In this document: positions 32,984 through 36,481 of the stretch, one piece after another
How positions within the stretch are numbered: the stretch's first letter is position 1
Layout of the letters: each line of letters starts with the position of its first letter
The notes under the pieces: generated by a model
What the model was told of the DNA's origin: nothing
The model's input: only the letters and a program-made list of their open reading frames with translations
Database searches by the model: none
Assembly (NCBI GenBank): GCA_958477465.1
Contig: CAUEFX010000044.1
Coordinates: forward strand, 1 to 36,481
Direction: 5' to 3'
DNA: 36,481 nt
Source: an uncultured Bacteroides sp.
GTDB taxonomy: Bacteria > Bacteroidota > Bacteroidia > Bacteroidales > Bacteroidaceae
Made by a program: the position numbers and the translations under genes

Positions 32984-34741
32984 CTATTTAACACTTCTTT
33001 CATCAATCAGTTCTTTCAACTGTTTCCGGAAGTCTTCGTACTGTTCCGACTTGAATTTGGAGTAGTTCATCTGCTTGCAGATGTTAATCATCTTCTTGAA
33101 ATAATCCATTACTTCATTGAAGTTTTCAAATTCGAATTCGGTGTGACAGATGTCGATTACCATATTCAAGATAGCTTCCTGACGCTCCATCGGAGTCACG
33201 GCATCTATCTCGTCGAAAGCATCCTGCTGAAGAATCACGAAGTCTATCAACTCCGATTTCCAGAAAGTAACGTGATATTCTACAGGTACACCGTCATCAC
33301 CAAGAATGTTGATCTGCTCAGCAATTTCCTTACCACGCTGCAAACGGGTCTTGATTTCATTTACCTTCCCGATCCATTCACCGTTGATATGCTCGGAAAT
33401 ATATGCTTCAAACTCCGGATATTCGATGTATTTGGAATAAGAATCAATCGGATTCACTGCCGGATAACGCTTCTTATCGGCACGATCCTGCTCGAGTGCA
33501 TAAAAACAACGGGCCACTTTCTTGGTATTCTCGGTAACGGGCTCTTTCAAGTTACCTCCGGCCGGAGACACCGTACCAATGAAAGTAATAGAACCCGAAG
33601 CTCCATTATCCAACTTCACATAACCGGCACGACCGTAGAAATTGGAGATGATAGAAGACAAGTCCATCGGGAACGCATCCGGTCCGGGCAACTCCTCCAT
33701 ACGGTTGGACATTTCACGCAATGCCTGCGCCCATCGGGAAGTAGAGTCGGCCATCAACAGAATCTTCAATCCCATCGCACGGTAGTATTCGGCAATGGTC
33801 ATCGCTGTGTATACGGATGCCTCACGGGCAGCCACCGGCATGTTCGAAGTATTTGCAATAATAATAGTACGCTCCATCAGCTTGCGGCCTGTATGCGGGT
33901 CTACCAGTTCGGGGAATTCGGTAAAGATTTCCACAACCTCATTGGCACGCTCGCCACAGGCAGCGATAATTACGATATCCGCTTCCGCCTGTTTAGAGAT
34001 GGCATGCTGCAACACCGTCTTACCCGTACCGAAAGGACCGGGGATAAAGCCCGTTCCACCCTCTACAATCGGATTCACCGTATCGATGACACGAACTCCG
34101 GTCTCCAACAATTTAAAAGGACGGGGTTTTTCTTTATAATTGGTCATCGCACGCTTCACCGGCCATTTCTGAATCATATTGACTGCTATATCCTTGCCTT
34201 CTTCATCGGTAAGTACGGCAATGGTATCTTCAATCTTATAATCCCCTTCGGCAGCAACAGACTTCACCGTACAGGTTCCTTTCAATGTAAAAGGCGCCAT
34301 AATTTTCAGCGGCTGGAAGTTTTCGTCTACCTGTCCCAGCCATGCCGAAGCTCCTACTTTGTCGCCGGCCTTTGCCAATGGCACAAAATGCCACTTCTTT
34401 TCTTTATCCAACGGATATGTATATTGTCCTCTCTTAAGGAAAACACCATCCATTTTGTCGAGGTCGTTTTGCAGACCGTCGTAGTTTTTTGATAACATGC
34501 CCGGACCCAGAGTCACCTCAAGCATGTGTCCTGTGAATTCGGCTTCCGCTCCCACTTTCAGTCCACGGGTGCTTTCGAACACCTGGACATATACATGCGA
34601 ACCTACTACCTTAATCACCTCCGCCATCAACTTATCTCCACCGGTAGAGATATAACAAATCTCATTCTGAGATACCGGTCCGTCAACGACGAGGGTCACC
34701 ATATTGGCAATAACGCCACTAACAGTTCCTTTTGTTGCCAT
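32984..34741 (-). CDS. ntpA: V-type ATPase catalytic subunit A
   Basis: A 585-residue catalytic subunit that hydrolyses or makes ATP. The beta-barrel (about 1-70) is followed by the non-homologous bulge region specific to V/A-type A subunits (about 110-190, with KWHFVPLAKAGDKVGASAWLGQV) and the nucleotide-binding domain. The P-loop is GPFGTGKT at residues 235-242. IIAACGERANEVVEIFTEFP includes the catalytic Glu of GER, and MADSTSRWAQALREMSNRMEELPGPDAFP is the Walker B and following family block. The C-terminal helical bundle follows. Length and motifs are normal for the bacterial V/A type. It lies 29 nt before subunit B. Confidence 0.97.
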   Translation of the reverse strand: MATKGTVSGVIANMVTLVVDGPVSQNEICYISTGGDKLMAEVIKVVGSHVYVQVFESTRGLKVGAEAEFTGHMLEVTLGPGMLSKNYDGLQNDLDKMDGVFLKRGQYTYPLDKEKKWHFVPLAKAGDKVGASAWLGQVDENFQPLKIMAPFTLKGTCTVKSVAAEGDYKIEDTIAVLTDEEGKDIAVNMIQKWPVKRAMTNYKEKPRPFKLLETGVRVIDTVNPIVEGGTGFIPGPFGTGKTVLQHAISKQAEADIVIIAACGERANEVVEIFTEFPELVDPHTGRKLMERTIIIANTSNMPVAAREASVYTAMTIAEYYRAMGLKILLMADSTSRWAQALREMSNRMEELPGPDAFPMDLSSIISNFYGRAGYVKLDNGASGSITFIGTVSPAGGNLKEPVTENTKKVARCFYALEQDRADKKRYPAVNPIDSYSKYIEYPEFEAYISEHINGEWIGKVNEIKTRLQRGKEIAEQINILGDDGVPVEYHVTFWKSELIDFVILQQDAFDEIDAVTPMERQEAILNMVIDICHTEFEFENFNEVMDYFKKMINICKQMNYSKFKSEQYEDFRKQLKELIDERSVK

Positions 34742-34760
34742 ATAATTTTAGTTATTTATT

Positions 34761-35600
34761 TTATCTGAATTCTGCTGGAATCTGCACTTCATCTTTCAAC
34801 GCATCAATAATGCTCCGGAAGAGTTGATTTCCTTTCTCTTTATCCAACGCTATCCAACGCTCAATCATCTCGAGTTGTAGCAGGAATACAAAAATACGCT
34901 CTATCGTAAAGTAATCGAAGAACGTCGCTTCTTCCATCCAGTTCCAACGCAACGAATCGAGTTTCTTCTCACGTTCCACCAGTTCGGTTATTTCGCTGAT
35001 TTTCATCAATTGCTCCAAACAATCCACTTCACCGGAAAGTCCGAAATCGCGAGCTCCGGATGTACGCAATGCTTCGCACACTTCCGTATTGCCTACCACA
35101 TTCTGCGCAACATCCCATTTGTATTTACGAGCGGAAAATGCAATCAGAATATTGTTTATTGTCAGATTAAACTCAAACCAGGAAGAGACAAACTTATTTC
35201 CGCATTTCATGGCATACTCATAATACAGGGCTGCCAGATGATCTTCGTGAAGCATCGTACTTTCGGCCGGTGTATTGAAATAATCGGAAATAAAAACGGA
35301 TAGGTAAGAAGGAAATTCTTTAGCGCTGACTTCACCGCCTTCTTTAATAGTAGCGATGTATTCGTTCAGTTCTGTTGCGGAGAAATTTCCACGTAAATCG
35401 ATAGCTGCATCTTTGTCTTTCAGTAACTTCAAGACATTGGCATTATCAAATTTCAGATAGAACAGATCTATCAGCTTCTGGTCTGAAGAAGAAAGACCGG
35501 GATATATTTCTGTTTTAAAATCGGCTACTGTATAACTCAGTTTGCTATCCTCAAGAGTAAGTTCGGGCAAACCGGCTACCAAGTAATAGTATTTACTCAT
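34761..35600 (-). CDS. DUF2764 protein, V-type ATPase operon-associated
   Basis: A 279-residue mostly helical, soluble protein that recurs in V-ATPase operons of Bacteroidetes, Chlamydiae and Spirochaetes between subunits E and A. It starts MSKYYYLVAGLPELTLEDSKLSY and contains helices rich in Leu, Glu and aromatic residues, e.g. SWFEFNLTINNILIAFSARKYKWDVAQNVVGN and SLRWNWMEEATFFDYFTIERIFVFLLQLEMIERW. No catalytic motif is seen. Since no subunit C (the socket that joins the central stalk to the membrane ring) is present in this operon, and this protein has a similar size and helical content, it may replace subunit C. This is inference. It lies 11 nt after subunit E and 19 nt before subunit A. 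Confidence 0.9.
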   Translation of the reverse strand: MSKYYYLVAGLPELTLEDSKLSYTVADFKTEIYPGLSSSDQKLIDLFYLKFDNANVLKLLKDKDAAIDLRGNFSATELNEYIATIKEGGEVSAKEFPSYLSVFISDYFNTPAESTMLHEDHLAALYYEYAMKCGNKFVSSWFEFNLTINNILIAFSARKYKWDVAQNVVGNTEVCEALRTSGARDFGLSGEVDCLEQLMKISEITELVEREKKLDSLRWNWMEEATFFDYFTIERIFVFLLQLEMIERWIALDKEKGNQLFRSIIDALKDEVQIPAEFR

Positions 35601-35611
35601 AATGGTTCTCT

Positions 35612-36202
35612 TTAGAATAGCATTTCTACCAACTGAGGACGCAAGAATTCTTTGAAGTAGTTCATAAATTCTTCTTCTCCGAAGTTCACTTTATACGAAC
35701 CGTCTGCCGGAGAAACGGAGAACAGCGTTTTAATACCATTCACCTGTTCTATCTTTACACCTTTATCCAACAGAGCTTTCGCATTGGCAGCAAAGTATTT
35801 TTTCAAAGACTCCGCATCTGCAGTCGAGATAACGATCGGTTCATCTACGCTCCATTTAGAAGCCAAGGCTACGATAAAAGCATTCAGGAAATCTTTGTTC
35901 TGCGCAAATTCCTTCACGGGTGCCGTCACTATCTTGTCGGTCACCATGGTAGCAATCTCCGATTTCAAAGCGTTGACAGCCTGACCTGCAAACAATTTTA
36001 ACTCCGATTTAGTATTCTCTGCCATTTCATCGGCAGACTTACGAGAGGCAGCGATAATTGATTCAGCTTCCTTATGAGCATCCTCTATAATTTTTTTCGC
36101 TTCTTCCTGAGCATTTGCGATAAGACGTTGGGCTTCTGCGTTACCTTTTTCTACGCCTTCATGATAAATCTTATCGGTCAACTCTTGAATTTTGTTTTCC
36201 AT
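35612..36202 (-). CDS. ntpE: V-type ATPase peripheral-stalk subunit E
   Basis: About 196 residues from ATG 36202; a GTG two codons upstream (36208) is the alternative. The N-terminal two-thirds is a long charged helix (KIYHEGVEKGNAEAQRLIANAQEEAKKIIEDAHKEAESII) of the peripheral stalk. The C-terminal domain (about 110-196) is the globular part that binds the top of A3B3 and ends FLRPQLVEMLF. No separate G/H stalk-partner gene is seen next to it. It is the first gene of the operon, with a likely -7 element 60 nt upstream. Confidence 0.92.
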   Translation of the reverse strand: MENKIQELTDKIYHEGVEKGNAEAQRLIANAQEEAKKIIEDAHKEAESIIAASRKSADEMAENTKSELKLFAGQAVNALKSEIATMVTDKIVTAPVKEFAQNKDFLNAFIVALASKWSVDEPIVISTADAESLKKYFAANAKALLDKGVKIEQVNGIKTLFSVSPADGSYKVNFGEEEFMNYFKEFLRPQLVEMLF

Positions 36203-36208
36203 ATTCAC

Positions 36209-36481
36209 GGACTATTTAGAAATTTATATTATAATATCTAGTGCTTCAATTAGATTTTCGCCAAAAGTACAAAAATCAATCTTATAAAAAAAGAGAAAAC
36301 AAGAAGAAAAGTGTTCAATAAGAACAAAAGAATAGTCAAAAAGATACATTACATATAAAAGAAAAAAGATTTCACCACAGAGTGACACAGAGTTTCACGG
36401 AGTCTTATTATCGGGAGGCAATTCGCGGTCATACACGTCTCATCATCGAATAAAAAGAAACTCTGTGGAACTCGTGTGACT
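36209..36481. promoter_or_regulatory. Upstream region of the V-ATPase operon
   Basis: Minus-strand TACTTTTG (plus-strand 36262-36269) is a TAnnTTTG match 60 nt before the operon start. The rest is very A-rich. From about 36375 to the window end there is an inverted repeat with CACAGAGTTTC (36388-36398) and GAAACTCTGTG (about 36458-36468), part of a longer pattern of CACAGAG words that runs off the edge. No gene is seen. Confidence 0.5.

Noticed and set aside
32939..34492. Long plus-strand open frame (517 codons) opposite the V-ATPase A gene
   Set aside because: It is exactly antisense to a gene with full catalytic motifs. Its translation is rich in His, Arg, Phe and Ile with no domain, as expected of a mirror frame in GC-balanced codons.

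Overview
The window looks like chromosomal DNA of a Bacteroides-type gut anaerobe (Bacteroidales). Evidence: many genes are preceded by the Bacteroides sigma-ABfr -7 element TAnnTTTG. The gene content is also typical: a DUF4369/TlpA lipoprotein, a glycine-rich RRM protein, an AAA-ATPase_like/PD-(D/E)XK protein, a GT3 glycogen synthase, a DUF2764-containing V-type ATPase operon, and a potABCD operon whose PotD carries a C-terminal membrane segment. No plasmid, phage, insertion sequence, CRISPR array, rRNA or tRNA was recognised. Genus-level assignment is inference from family resemblance.

Layout. 1-1810: the 3' end of an RND (HAE1-like) drug-efflux pump gene, overlapping by 4 nt its TolC-like outer-membrane gene, closed by a very strong terminator. 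1811-5694: an orphan SAM-dependent methyltransferase with a long structured leader, then, on the minus strand, an AAA-ATPase_like/nuclease-fold protein and a SpoU/TrmH RNA methyltransferase. 6044-13956: a heavy-metal efflux island. Its czcCBA-type RND operon is preceded by an 11-bp-period direct repeat and a palindrome in the promoter, and is followed by an OmpR-type response regulator and a sensor kinase with their own promoter. 13959-17333 (minus): a membrane-associated MutS-like ATPase, a secreted carboxymuconolactone decarboxylase-cupin fusion, and a glycine-rich RRM RNA-binding protein. 17588-22382 (minus): a possible small secreted protein and the polyamine ABC transporter operon potA-potB-potC-potD. 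In this copy potA is interrupted by one in-frame TAG directly after the H-loop. 22519-23622: a TlpA-like thioredoxin lipoprotein. 23879-28139 (minus): glycogen synthase (GT3, eukaryote-type) and alpha-glucan phosphorylase (GT35). 28592-36202 (minus): a V-type ATPase operon E-DUF2764-A-B-D-I-K without recognisable C or F subunits.

How the genes work together: the first third is envelope export (drug and metal RND systems), with metal efflux probably under the neighbouring two-component system. The middle is nucleic-acid maintenance plus polyamine uptake. The last third is energy storage (glycogen synthesis and phosphorolysis) and ion-motive energy; the K subunit shows residues expected of a Na+-binding rotor.

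Most notable observations: the potA amber codon; the structured leader of the orphan methyltransferase; a two-copy dispersed hairpin repeat whose stem flanks differ in a compensatory way; the streamlined DUF2764 V-ATPase; and candidate operators upstream of the metal-efflux and glycogen operons. I did not find a convincing wholly new multi-gene system.
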